A DNA stretch of 64,000 nt from a candidate division Hyd24-12 bacterium UBA6080 (GTDB lineage: Bacteria > Fermentibacterota > Fermentibacteria > Fermentibacterales > JCC-6), in NCBI GenBank assembly GCA_002436025.1, contig DIXM01000005.1:1-64000 (forward strand). Direction: 5' to 3'. The notes beneath the pieces were generated by a model. It did not search any database. It was not told the origin of the DNA and worked only from the letters and a program-made list of their open reading frames with translations. Position numbers and translations under genes: made by a program. Shown here in pieces: positions 1 through 8,025 of this stretch. Position 1 is the stretch's first letter; each line of letters opens with the position of its first letter.

Positions 1-569
1 TTCACAGAAAAATACGGGCACAACCATCCAGGCTTGCAGGTACCGAAGCATACTGCAGAACCGTTTTCGCCTATGTGAACAAAAACCCAATGAAGCACGG
101 GGTTGTGAATAGTATTACCGAGCTGGACAGCTACCCATGGTGCGGACACAAGGAGATAGTGTCTCCCCGTATGGACGATCTCTCCTGTTTCCACAAGGCA
201 TGCTCCCTCTTTCTCACCAAGGATGAATACTTCAACGAGATCAGCCAGGACACTCAAGTGGATGACGGGGAAATCTCTGTCACCATCGCTCTCGATCGCA
301 TTCGCTGCACGAAGGAAGGCGTTTCCAGCCTTGATGCCGTTATCAGTAGTACCGCTTCAGCACACCGTGTCATGCCTGATGCGATCAGGGGTCGCGGCAG
401 AACAAGCAATCTCTCCAGAGCGCGAGAGGAGTTTCTTGAAGAAGCGGTTTACGCATGTGGCTTTACCATAACCGAAGCCGCTGCTTACCTCGGTATCACT
501 ACCCCTTCAGCTTCCGCTGCTTTGGCCAGATGTGTTTCCAGAAAAGAAAGAACAGCTACTAAAGCTTAG
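1..569 (+). CDS. REP-associated tyrosine transposase (RAYT/Y1), 5'-truncated by window edge
   Basis: The reading frame is open from base 3 of the window, so the gene starts to the left. The apparent GTG start at 75 is internal. The stretch AYVNKNPMKHGVV followed by LDSYPWCGHKEIV matches the region after the catalytic domain of REP-associated Y1 (HUH, IS200-like) transposases, where a 'NPVRAGLV...YPWSS' signature is usual. The last ~60 residues look like the DnaA-like helix-turn-helix of this family (EAVYACGFTITEAAAYLGIT). The catalytic HUH and Tyr motifs would lie outside the window. Family members process short palindromic repeats as single-stranded DNA. A hairpin terminator follows at 583-614. 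The family call is fairly sure; whether the full gene is intact cannot be seen. Confidence 0.75.
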   Translation, partial: HRKIRAQPSRLAGTEAYCRTVFAYVNKNPMKHGVVNSITELDSYPWCGHKEIVSPRMDDLSCFHKACSLFLTKDEYFNEISQDTQVDDGEISVTIALDRIRCTKEGVSSLDAVISSTASAHRVMPDAIRGRGRTSNLSRAREEFLEEAVYACGFTITEAAAYLGITTPSASAALARCVSRKERTATKA

Positions 570-582
570 CATACCCATGTAA

Positions 583-614
583 GGAAGAAGGCCTGGAAGT
601 TATTCCAGGCCTTC
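583..614. terminator. Perfect 14-bp hairpin terminator, probably bidirectional
   Basis: The arms AAGAAGGCCTGGAA and TTCCAGGCCTTCTT are perfectly complementary around a GTTA loop. T-rich sequence follows on the plus strand. It lies between the convergent transposase and peptidase genes and could serve both. Confidence 0.8.
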
Positions 615-652
615 TTATTACGCCAGCAAACTAAACTATCTAAGTCCGTCCC

Positions 653-2215
653 CTAGAAGCGGACTACCTTGAGGGTCTGGACGGAGCCTTCGGTAGCGAG
701 GCGGAGCAGGTAGATGCCGGAGGGGCGCTCGGAGAAGTCAACAAGAACCGACTGGTTGCCGGCCTGTACGATGCCGGAAAGAATCGTGCTGACAACACGG
801 CCCGTCAGGTCGAGCACCTGAAGCTCGGCTGCGGCGGTGGTGTTCATGTGGAAGGTCACCGTTGCGCCGGAGTTCACGGGGTTAACACTGATGCCGAGAC
901 CCGTTGCGGGGAGTACCTCGACGAAGAACTCTTCGGTGCCCACAGGGATGGGGCCGCCGAGGAAGTAGAGCTCGCCGCAGCTGTCGGGCAGATCGTCCCA
1001 CTGCGGATGCTCCTGGCCGCTCTGGGCGTAGTAGTCCCAGGCCTTGGCGCGGTCGTGTGCCTCCCACATGGAGATGTAGCCGTCGCTGTTAAGGTCGGGG
1101 TTGCCGGGGAGGGCGCCTGCGGGGTATGAACCGCCTAAGGGTCTGCTGCCGTGAACGGCGCCTGTCCAGAAGTAGACATACTCATCGTACTGGGGATACG
1201 TGTTTCCGGCCCAGCTGGACTCGGAGGCGTTGGCGGCGCTGGCGAACGAACGGGGCTGGCCGGCTGCTGCATGAATGACTTCCTGCTGGAAGCCACCGGA
1301 GAAGCACTGTTCCATAACGACATGTATCGAGGCCGCGGTGATGCCGTTGAGCATTGTCATGAAGTCGTCGTCGTTCAGAGTGGCGTTCCAGAGATTAAGA
1401 TGGACCTCGGTTGGGAGGTTGCCGCCCTCTTTTCCCTGGCCACCGTGATCGGTGGTAAAGATGAAGAGGTGGTCGTCGGGACCCACCATGCCGTCGATCG
1501 CGTTGTATCCGCTGGTAACGCCGGCAGTTGTGGCATCGTAGTTGATATCTGTGTCGCCATCATCGTCGAAGTCGGGGTTCGAGTTGATGCCGCCGGACTG
1601 ATCGGGCGCGGGGTTGGTGCCGTCGGCGAAGCAGACGATTATGTGGTCACCCGGGATCAGGTAGTCGTGAACGAGAACGTTGTAGATGAACTGGACATCG
1701 CCGTAGTAGCGGATGTGGTTGTTGCCCTGGTTGGCTCCGCCTGAGATGATCCATGCGTACATCTGCTGGCCCTGCTCGGGGGTTGCCTGGACATTGGGCT
1801 GGAACCAGGCGATGAAGTCTTCGTACTGTCCCCTGATCAGGTTTGATACGTCGGGAAGGGAACTGTACTCGACATTCATGCGGGCGTAGAAATCGGGCGG
1901 AACTGTCATGCGTTCCGTGTGGACATCACCCTGGGGGGAGACGAAGACCCAACGGCACGGGTGTTCCCAGTTCGCGATTGCGAAGTCGTCAACAAGAACA
2001 AGGTACGACTGGAAAGGCGCGAAAAGGCCCGGGTAGGACCATGCCCCAACAATTGAGCCTTCCTCGAGAATGGTCGGGAAAACCCTGACCTCGACCCTGT
2101 CCATGTCGAGCATCATGGTGTTTATGACCAGATCAGCCGCTTCGGAAGGTCCGTTCACCGGGGCGGCTAAAACGGAAGCGGAAACAATCAGCAAAAGAAG
2201 TGGCAACAGACGCAT
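653..2215 (-). CDS. Secreted C13-like (caspase-fold) cysteine peptidase with type IX sorting domain
   Basis: A 520-residue exported protein. A signal peptide (MRLLPLLLLIVSASVLAAP) is followed by a clan CD peptidase domain. The His motif FIFTTDHGGQG is near residue 257 and the Cys motif VVMEQCFSGGF near residue 304, in the order and spacing of legumain/gingipain-type caspase folds. An Asp-rich calcium-loop-like stretch (NPDFDDDGDTDINYD) lies between residues ~210 and 230. The last ~80 residues (LDLTGRVV ... PSGIYLLRL ... VVRF) form a Por-secretion type A sorting domain, so export to the cell surface through type IX secretion is likely. The ATG is preceded by AAGGAGAG, which supports the start. 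The substrate is unknown. Confidence 0.8.
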   Translation of the reverse strand: MRLLPLLLLIVSASVLAAPVNGPSEAADLVINTMMLDMDRVEVRVFPTILEEGSIVGAWSYPGLFAPFQSYLVLVDDFAIANWEHPCRWVFVSPQGDVHTERMTVPPDFYARMNVEYSSLPDVSNLIRGQYEDFIAWFQPNVQATPEQGQQMYAWIISGGANQGNNHIRYYGDVQFIYNVLVHDYLIPGDHIIVCFADGTNPAPDQSGGINSNPDFDDDGDTDINYDATTAGVTSGYNAIDGMVGPDDHLFIFTTDHGGQGKEGGNLPTEVHLNLWNATLNDDDFMTMLNGITAASIHVVMEQCFSGGFQQEVIHAAAGQPRSFASAANASESSWAGNTYPQYDEYVYFWTGAVHGSRPLGGSYPAGALPGNPDLNSDGYISMWEAHDRAKAWDYYAQSGQEHPQWDDLPDSCGELYFLGGPIPVGTEEFFVEVLPATGLGISVNPVNSGATVTFHMNTTAAAELQVLDLTGRVVSTILSGIVQAGNQSVLVDFSERPSGIYLLRLATEGSVQTLKVVRF

Positions 2216-2290
2216 TTCACTCTCCTTGGAATAGGGAAAACCACCAACATTTGATTCTACACTAAAAACGTCCGGAAGAAAAGCTGAGTT

Positions 2291-3256
2291 TCAAAGCCCC
2301 AAAGCCTGAATAATTGCTTCGGTTAAACCCTGCCTGACGGATGTCCCAGAAACCTGACCCTTGCGCAGGCGGTTCCAACCCTGAAGTAGGAACGGTTCTT
2401 CCGGGAACCGCCTGCCCGTAAGAACAAGTGCGTCCCTTCCCTCCGCGAGAAGCTGGGAAAGGATTCCGTACCCGGCTTTGCAGACGACTTTGTCCGCGCC
2501 TGCCACAAGGTCCGAGAACGACACACCTGCGTTCAACATATCCTGATATGGAATGCAAAGTTCCGCTCCAAGAACGTTTTTTTCCATGGATGCCACCGTG
2601 AACCCGCCAATGTTGTCAGGTATCCCGCCCATGGGTGCTTCCCTGAACGCAAGAAGAGTGTATGGCCGTTCACCGGTGACAGTGCGTGCGCGATGGGCGT
2701 CTCCAGGTGGACCCCCGGGCAGAAGTGGCATCTCAACAGTATGCGAGCATGGTGAGTAGCATGGTCCCATGGGGAGGCGCAGATACGTAGCCCTTGAGTA
2801 TGCCGCCGTTATCAGGGAACACTCGGACGAGCTGCCGGGAAAAAGGTTCGCATGGATCCAGTCCCAGGTGAAGTTGCCCATCACGAAAGCCGGGATGCCC
2901 AGATCTGAACAGGCCAGCACCGGCAGGGGGTCGACATCACTTATCAGCATGTCCGGAGAGAGAAGGTTGATGCGGGCTCTCTCGAGTTCCAGGTTCCGCT
3001 GCATGTTTTTCGCGAATGAAAGAAGGGAGTTTTTCGTAAGGGTGAGATCGGTGTCTCCCCCTGAATCGACGGGAAGAGGAGAGCATGCCGGCGGATGAAG
3101 CCTGGTCACTGGGCTTCCCTGCCAGAACCACTGAGGCGCCCCTGAAGCCACATGTATTTCCAGACGGGGTACAGCTGACGAAAGCAGCCTGACCAGTTCC
3201 CTCTGTCTGGCTGCGTGCCCCCACCCGTGGTTACTGACCGAGATCAGGATTCTCAG
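2291..3256 (-). CDS. MurG/GT1-like glycosyltransferase, probable CTG start
   Basis: Reading upstream of the GTG at 3151 the frame stays open and encodes RILISVSNHGWGHAARQREL. This is the glycine/His N-terminal nucleotide-sugar-binding beta-alpha segment of MurG-like and L-arabinokinase N-terminal glycosyltransferases. No ATG, GTG or TTG exists in frame before the upstream TGA. A CTG at 3256 is preceded by AGGAG with an eight-base spacer, so I place the start there (321 residues). The gene then overlaps the end of the MATE gene by 26 bases. The C-terminal half has the GT-B donor motif region DKVVCKAGYGILSQLLAEG and FPEEPFLLQ. The acceptor is unknown. Translation probably couples to the upstream MATE gene. 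Confidence 0.65.
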   Translation of the reverse strand: MRILISVSNHGWGHAARQRELVRLLSSAVPRLEIHVASGAPQWFWQGSPVTRLHPPACSPLPVDSGGDTDLTLTKNSLLSFAKNMQRNLELERARINLLSPDMLISDVDPLPVLACSDLGIPAFVMGNFTWDWIHANLFPGSSSECSLITAAYSRATYLRLPMGPCYSPCSHTVEMPLLPGGPPGDAHRARTVTGERPYTLLAFREAPMGGIPDNIGGFTVASMEKNVLGAELCIPYQDMLNAGVSFSDLVAGADKVVCKAGYGILSQLLAEGRDALVLTGRRFPEEPFLLQGWNRLRKGQVSGTSVRQGLTEAIIQALGL

Positions 3257-4604
3257 AAGACGCGCTCCTCAGTTTTCTCATCTCCCTGAGGAGGAAGAAA
3301 CCCGTTACCAGGAATGAGAGAAAATCCGCCAGGGGGAAAGCCGACCAGACGCCCAGAAGAGGCTGGTTCATGACACCCGGGAGAAGAAGGACCAGAGGGA
3401 CCACAAAAAGGACCTGTCTTGAGATGGAGAGCAGAAAGGCCAGACCGGCTTTGCCCAGGGTTTGAAACACCGATGCTCCCACAACCTGTGCGCCCACGAA
3501 GAACATTCCGGCTGTTATCGTTCTGAAAATGGAGGGACCCGCGGACAACAGGTTCTCATCGCTGCTGAAGACCGAGAGCACCTGCCCCGGAATGAAAAAA
3601 CCGAGGAAAAAAGCAACCGCCGTAACTGCGGAAGCCGACAGGATTGCCAGTTTTACCGCGCGAACCGACCTTTTTCCGAGTCCAGCACCGTAGTTGTAAC
3701 CCAGGACCGGTTGCAGCCCCTGGGCCAGGCCGAACACGGGCATGAAGCACATCATCAGAACCCTGTTCACCACGCCGAACACCGCCAGCTCAAGGGCCGA
3801 GCCGTAATGCACAATGGAGCGATTAACCGCTATCGCCATCAGGCTTCCGGCGCACACCCTGGCAAAAGAAGCCACCCCAACGGAAAGGACCTCGAGCGCC
3901 TCGGAAAGCTTGGGAACTATCCAGGCCTTCCTCAGGACCAGAGTGCTCTTTTTTCTGAGGAAGACACTAGAAATGTAGCTGAACGAGATGAACTGGGAGA
4001 GAACCGTTGCTATGGCCGCCCCCCTGACACCCCATCCAAAACCGAAGATGAAAAGGGGGTCCAGCAGCATGTTTGACACAGCGCCTACAACCATGGTGGC
4101 CATGGCGAGTCTGGCCTTTCCCTCGGCCCTGAGAAGGTTGTTCCCGTTCACTGAGAGAGCGAAGAAAACCCCGCCGAAGTAGATCACCGACATGTACTCG
4201 GAAGCCGGCACGAGAACGGATCCGCTTGCTCCGAACAGTGACAGAATGGGCTTCATGAATATCAGCCCCGCGGCGCAGATCACCAGGGCGGATACCGAGG
4301 CGAGCAGGAAGGAAGAGCTGGCTGCCCTTCCCGCCCGTTCAGTATTGCCCGCCCCGAGGGCTCTGCTTATCACCGAGGCGCTTCCGATTCCGGCTGTCTG
4401 TGCGGCAGCGAGAATGAACATCTGAATAGGGAAACAGACCGCCAATGCCGCCAGGGCGTCGGTGCCTACACCGTGCCCGACGAAGATCGTGTCCACCAGG
4501 TTGTAAAGTGAATTCACCAGCATGGCCGTCACGGAAGGCGCGGACATTCGAAGCAGCAGTTTGCCAACCGGCTCGGTCCCGAGAAACCCTGGAGTTCTGC
4601 TCAA
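3231..4604 (-). CDS. MATE family multidrug/sodium antiporter
   Basis: A 457-residue integral membrane protein with about 12 hydrophobic segments in two repeats, typical length for MATE exporters. The N-terminal half holds LLRMSAPSVTAMLVNSLYNLVDTIFVGHGVGTDALAAL, the usual opening of the family. The second repeat carries a related GLAQGLQPVLGYNYGAG motif. It probably exports small cationic or amphipathic compounds against a Na+ or H+ gradient; the substrate cannot be read. It is followed by the overlapping glycosyltransferase gene and preceded by a DMT transporter gene 12 bases away, so the three are probably cotranscribed. Confidence 0.9.
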   Translation of the reverse strand: MSRTPGFLGTEPVGKLLLRMSAPSVTAMLVNSLYNLVDTIFVGHGVGTDALAALAVCFPIQMFILAAAQTAGIGSASVISRALGAGNTERAGRAASSSFLLASVSALVICAAGLIFMKPILSLFGASGSVLVPASEYMSVIYFGGVFFALSVNGNNLLRAEGKARLAMATMVVGAVSNMLLDPLFIFGFGWGVRGAAIATVLSQFISFSYISSVFLRKKSTLVLRKAWIVPKLSEALEVLSVGVASFARVCAGSLMAIAVNRSIVHYGSALELAVFGVVNRVLMMCFMPVFGLAQGLQPVLGYNYGAGLGKRSVRAVKLAILSASAVTAVAFFLGFFIPGQVLSVFSSDENLLSAGPSIFRTITAGMFFVGAQVVGASVFQTLGKAGLAFLLSISRQVLFVVPLVLLLPGVMNQPLLGVWSAFPLADFLSFLVTGFFLLREMRKLRSASSENPDLGQ

Positions 4605-4616
4605 AAAAACCTCAGC

Positions 4617-5534
4617 TCACATGTTCACAAGCACCAGAGCGGCGGTCACCATGACAAGTGAAGTCCAGCGCCTTCCATCGAGCCGTTCGCCGAAAGCTGC
4701 GACTCCAGTCATTGAAAGGAGGGCAACCGTTCCCGCGCCAAAGACCGAGAATACAACCGAAGTGTTCAGTACACCAAGAGCGGGGATGAGGAACCATGAG
4801 CTGAAGTAGTTGACAAGCCCCAGAGGAACACCCAGCGCGGCTGACAAGGGGCTGAACCCATGTCTTGCCTCATCCCGCTTTCTTTCATGAACGAGGCTGA
4901 GAACGGAACAGAGCAAAGCTGCACCAAACACCCAGAGAAGGAAGAAATCACGGTTATCCCCCCCTCCCAGGCGCTGGTACACCTTGCTTCCAAATTCCGC
5001 CATGCCGTTTGCAACAAACACGAGAAGAAGCACCGGGGTGAACCTGCGGACACCCTCTGACGCCCCGCGAAACGCCCCTGTAAAAACGGCCGCAACGGCC
5101 ACCGCGATGCCCGCCCATTGCAGCATGCCCGGGAACTCTCCCCAGATGAGCATTGAAAGCGCCATGGGCAGGAGGATTCCCATTTTTGCGAACCCGCCGG
5201 ACAACCCGAGGCCATTCTCGCGAAGGGCCCTCTGGTAAACTATGAATGCCAGAAAGTATATGATCCCCAGGGGAATACCCGCGACAATTCCCCAGAGGAC
5301 TTCCCTCTCTTGAGTGATCGTTGAACCACCATCCAAGGCAATCTGCGTTATTGCGGTTTCCAGGGTTCTGAATGAAGCCCCGATACCACCGCCCTGGATG
5401 AGCAGTGAAACCACGACGGCGGTGAGGTAGTTCACCGCGATGACTTCCATTTTCCTGAGGCCAAGCCTTCCGGATATGCGAAGCAGCACGGCGACCGAAG
5501 AGCTGCAGACAACCGCCATGAAGAGATGGAACAA
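4617..5534 (-). CDS. EamA/DMT-type membrane transporter
   Basis: About 305 residues with around ten transmembrane helices and two EamA-like halves, each ending in the 'GE' type motif (LIWGEFPGMLQWAGI; VAAFGERLDGRRWTSL). These are features of the drug/metabolite transporter superfamily. The frame is open to 5597, but the upstream part is hydrophilic and unlike the family. I prefer the TTG at 5534, which has GGAG seven bases upstream, over the ATG at 5519, which lacks a ribosome site. It lies 12 bases upstream of the MATE gene on the same strand. The substrate is unknown. Confidence 0.75.
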   Translation of the reverse strand: MFHLFMAVVCSSSVAVLLRISGRLGLRKMEVIAVNYLTAVVVSLLIQGGGIGASFRTLETAITQIALDGGSTITQEREVLWGIVAGIPLGIIYFLAFIVYQRALRENGLGLSGGFAKMGILLPMALSMLIWGEFPGMLQWAGIAVAVAAVFTGAFRGASEGVRRFTPVLLLVFVANGMAEFGSKVYQRLGGGDNRDFFLLWVFGAALLCSVLSLVHERKRDEARHGFSPLSAALGVPLGLVNYFSSWFLIPALGVLNTSVVFSVFGAGTVALLSMTGVAAFGERLDGRRWTSLVMVTAALVLVNM

Positions 5535-5731
5535 TGCTTGTCTCCCGCCTGGAAGAATCCGGTAAGGGCGCCTGACAATGAACCCCTGGAAACACACCGA
5601 ATATGCCGGGACAGGTTTTCCGGAGAAAGACGGGAAGGCCGCAGTCAGGCTTTACTGCGCCATCTCACATGGAGTGGCAAACCGCATGCTTCAGGTAATC
5701 GCGATCTGCGATTGCTTCGGGGGCGAGAGTG

Positions 5732-6541
5732 TCACGGGGGCTTTGTCGCCCTCAGACTGAAGAGAAGCGGTATCCTGTTCAGGGGTTCAGGGAGGCGCCA
5801 GAAGCCGTCTTCGCCGGACTTCATACACTCAAGGGCCTTCCAGTGGATGAAGTCGAATTCGTGGATCCACCCGATCCGAAGCCCGGCGTTCACAAGCGCG
5901 TTGTGCACATCCCCCATTGTCCAGGTGAACTCTCTCGTCGGGTTTTTCACCAGGTAGTTCTCGTCCGCATAGTCAGGAGAACCCGAGGGCCAGTCCCTGG
6001 GTATTCCTCCCGTGAAATAGGGGTTGACTACCGCAAGTCCGCTGGCCTCGTCATCGAAGACGTTCAGGAAGGGGTGAGACTCCATTAAGTAGAATTCGCC
6101 CCCGGGTTTCAGAAAATCGGCAACAATACCGGCCCACAGGTCGATGTTGGAGTTCCAGCAAAGAACCCCGATGGAAGTGTAGATCAGGTCGAACCTCTCG
6201 CTGAGGTGATCGCGCAGATCGTAGATCGGGCAATGGATGAACCGGGCGGCAAGCCCTGTCCTTTTCGAAAGGTCAGCAGCGACCGCCAATGATCCCTCGG
6301 AGAAGTCCACTCCCGTAACATCAGCCCCGAGCCTTGCCAGTGAGAGAGTGTCGGTTCCTATGTGGCATTGAAGGTGAAGTACCTTCTTTCCCCTGATGTC
6401 GCCGATCTCGCCGACCTGAACGGGGTCAAGCCTGTGTCCTCCCGCGAGAAGGGCGGATATGTCGTAGGACCGGCCATGGATCGGGGCGATCTCGTCCCAG
6501 CAGGCACGGTTGATCCTCTCCGCCTCGTAGTCCCTGCTCAT
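5732..6541 (-). CDS. Class I SAM-dependent methyltransferase
   Basis: A 269-residue soluble protein. Motif I (VLHLQCHIGTDTLSLARLG) and the acidic end of beta-2 (VTGVDFSEGSL) build the SAM pocket at residues ~50-80. The later FDLIYTSIGVLCWNSNI and LKPGGEFYLMESHPF match motifs IV and V. The N-terminal INRACWDEIAPIHGRSYD is common in small-molecule methyltransferases of the UbiE/Methyltransf_11 type. The acceptor is not identifiable. It stands 197 bases upstream of the DMT transporter, so a shared operon is possible but not shown. Confidence 0.85.
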   Translation of the reverse strand: MSRDYEAERINRACWDEIAPIHGRSYDISALLAGGHRLDPVQVGEIGDIRGKKVLHLQCHIGTDTLSLARLGADVTGVDFSEGSLAVAADLSKRTGLAARFIHCPIYDLRDHLSERFDLIYTSIGVLCWNSNIDLWAGIVADFLKPGGEFYLMESHPFLNVFDDEASGLAVVNPYFTGGIPRDWPSGSPDYADENYLVKNPTREFTWTMGDVHNALVNAGLRIGWIHEFDFIHWKALECMKSGEDGFWRLPEPLNRIPLLFSLRATKPP

Positions 6542-6581
6542 TGACCGCCGTTCGTCTTTCTGAAGAACACCCGGCCGTTCC

Positions 6582-7343
6582 TCAAAAAAGGAAAGGGTTG
6601 AAGAGCCTGAGCCCGGATATGGTCTGATACTGACTGAAGCTCAGAAGGACCATGTCGAAACTCACGGAGTCAACACTCAACATTGCGTAATCACCGCTTT
6701 CAAGTGAGACGAAGTAGGAGGCGCCATCCTGGGCGGCGATGGTGCTCTGCCACGCAGAATCCCCGGGACCGGGAGCAAGGGTGTTGGAAGCCTGGGCGAT
6801 ATGGGTGTAGCTGCCGCCCGGGTAGCCCTCGGGATCGTAGTTGCCCCGGCAGAATATGGCGGTGTCACCCTCCCACTTCACATACAGGTCCTGCCTGAAT
6901 GTGGGATCGCTGGCGTCGCCCACGGCCACATGGTCTGGAAGGAACTGGATTCCGTCGGCTCCCCCTGCAGTCAGTGTATCGTCGAGTGCGAACATTTCAG
7001 CCCTGTCATCGGCCTTGTTGGACTGGGCCTCTGAAGAGTTGATCCCGTCTATTGCGTCCACGCAGTAGTACCCGGTGGCTGAGGCGATATGGACCGCGGT
7101 GGTCTCCTCGACCTGGGCGATTATCTGCCAGTTCCCGGGATTAGTTGTCGAAAACCAGACCCTGTAACCGTCCACATCCACCGAGACAGAGTCCCATGCC
7201 ACGGTCACAGTGTCCCCCCTGCTCGCCCCGGTGATTATCCTGCAGTTCTGAACGACAGGCAGGGTTCCCGCCGGGGCGCTGGGTGAGTCGGAGCAACCTG
7301 AAGCAACAAGGACCAGAAAAGCCGCTGAAAACAGCCTTTTCAT
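6582..7343 (-). CDS. Outer-membrane/surface lipoprotein with fibronectin-like domain
   Basis: A 253-residue protein with a type II signal peptide (MKRLFSAAFLVLVASGC) and Asp after the modified Cys region. Of two close ATGs, the one at 7343 is chosen because GGAAGG lies six bases upstream. Residues ~30-110 resemble a fibronectin type III fold (VTVAWDSVSVDVDGYRVWFST). The protein is a diverged paralogue of the lipoprotein at 50651-51469: both share the LPVVQ/LPIVQ opening, the 'DVDGYR' strand, the 'GYY' strand and a C-terminal all-beta domain. Function is unknown. It lies 36 bases downstream of the gene at 7380. Confidence 0.6.
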   Translation of the reverse strand: MKRLFSAAFLVLVASGCSDSPSAPAGTLPVVQNCRIITGASRGDTVTVAWDSVSVDVDGYRVWFSTTNPGNWQIIAQVEETTAVHIASATGYYCVDAIDGINSSEAQSNKADDRAEMFALDDTLTAGGADGIQFLPDHVAVGDASDPTFRQDLYVKWEGDTAIFCRGNYDPEGYPGGSYTHIAQASNTLAPGPGDSAWQSTIAAQDGASYFVSLESGDYAMLSVDSVSFDMVLLSFSQYQTISGLRLFNPFLF

Positions 7344-7379
7344 GTTCATCCTTCCTTTTGTGAACAAGAACGAAAAGGT

Positions 7380-7829
7380 TTACCTCTCTGATCGGGTCCT
7401 GTTCCCGCCCGTGAAAAGGCTGTCCGGTGGAGCAGGTCCCCCCTGAGGGTCAGATGAGTAAGCGTTTCGTGACCATCCCGTTTCGGAGCGCGTCCAGTAG
7501 AACACACTGCCGTCATCGCTTCCGTACCACCACAACCTGTCGGCATCATCCCAGGCAATGTACGCCATAAGGGAGGCTGGGTGGTCTGGCATCATTTCCG
7601 AGAGAAGCACCTCTTCTTCGTGGCCCGTGACATTGACAACCCAGACGCCGTATCCCTGGGGACAGGGTTCAATGGTGAGAAAAGCTCTGTACTCTCCCGA
7701 AGGGGAGACATGAGTGCTTTCCCGTGGCGAGCATGACGATGAGAAGAGAAGACCGACAATCTCAACGATGAGAACGATCGACCCGATCAGAGAACCAGGA
7801 AAACCCGAATAATGCATATTACTACCCAC
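7380..7829 (-). CDS. Hypothetical exported (probable lipo-) protein
   Basis: A 149-residue protein of unknown function. A hydrophobic N-terminal segment (SIVLIVEIVGLLFSSSC) ends in a lipobox-like Cys. The remainder (SGEYRAFLTIE ... IAWDDADRLWWYGSDDGSVFYW) resembles one to two blades of a propeller-type protein. The start may be the GTG at 7829 or the ATG at 7817; neither has a strong ribosome site. It is the first gene of a probable two-gene unit with the lipoprotein downstream. Confidence 0.5.
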   Translation of the reverse strand: MGSNMHYSGFPGSLIGSIVLIVEIVGLLFSSSCSPRESTHVSPSGEYRAFLTIEPCPQGYGVWVVNVTGHEEEVLLSEMMPDHPASLMAYIAWDDADRLWWYGSDDGSVFYWTRSETGWSRNAYSSDPQGGPAPPDSLFTGGNRTRSER

Positions 7830-7868
7830 TGTCCACTCTTATGATTCATTCGCCTTAACGCAAGTGAT

Positions 7869-7897
7869 TTGCATATTCGCTTCCCGTTGTGTATGAT
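7869..7897 (+). promoter_or_regulatory. Promoter of the DEAD-box helicase gene
   Basis: TTGCAT at 7869-7874 and TATGAT at 7892-7897 are separated by 17 bases. The -10 sits inside a perfect 13-base palindrome GTGTATGATACAC (7889-7903 region), a possible operator. Transcription would begin near 7904, giving an untranslated leader of about 120 bases. Confidence 0.6.
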
Positions 7898-7946
7898 ACA
7901 CATCAAACGGGGGGAAACAAGGTTTCTGTAACCCCCTTCACTCAAT

Positions 7947-7970
7947 ACCGCAAAAGTTGCGGTCCTTTCT
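7947..7970 (+). promoter_or_regulatory. Leader hairpin upstream of helicase gene
   Basis: ACCGCAA and TTGCGGT (7947-7953 and 7957-7963) form a perfect seven-base-pair stem with an AAG loop, followed by CCTTTCTTTC. It resembles a weak terminator inside the long leader and could attenuate the helicase gene. Confidence 0.4.
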
Positions 7971-8025
7971 TTCCCACGCGTCCGGCGGGTAGAGATCGTA
8001 TTTAGCGCCGGACCAGGAAAGTATC

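Noticed and set aside
3462..4076. 204-codon plus-strand frame in the MATE gene
   Set aside because: Shadow with no homology.
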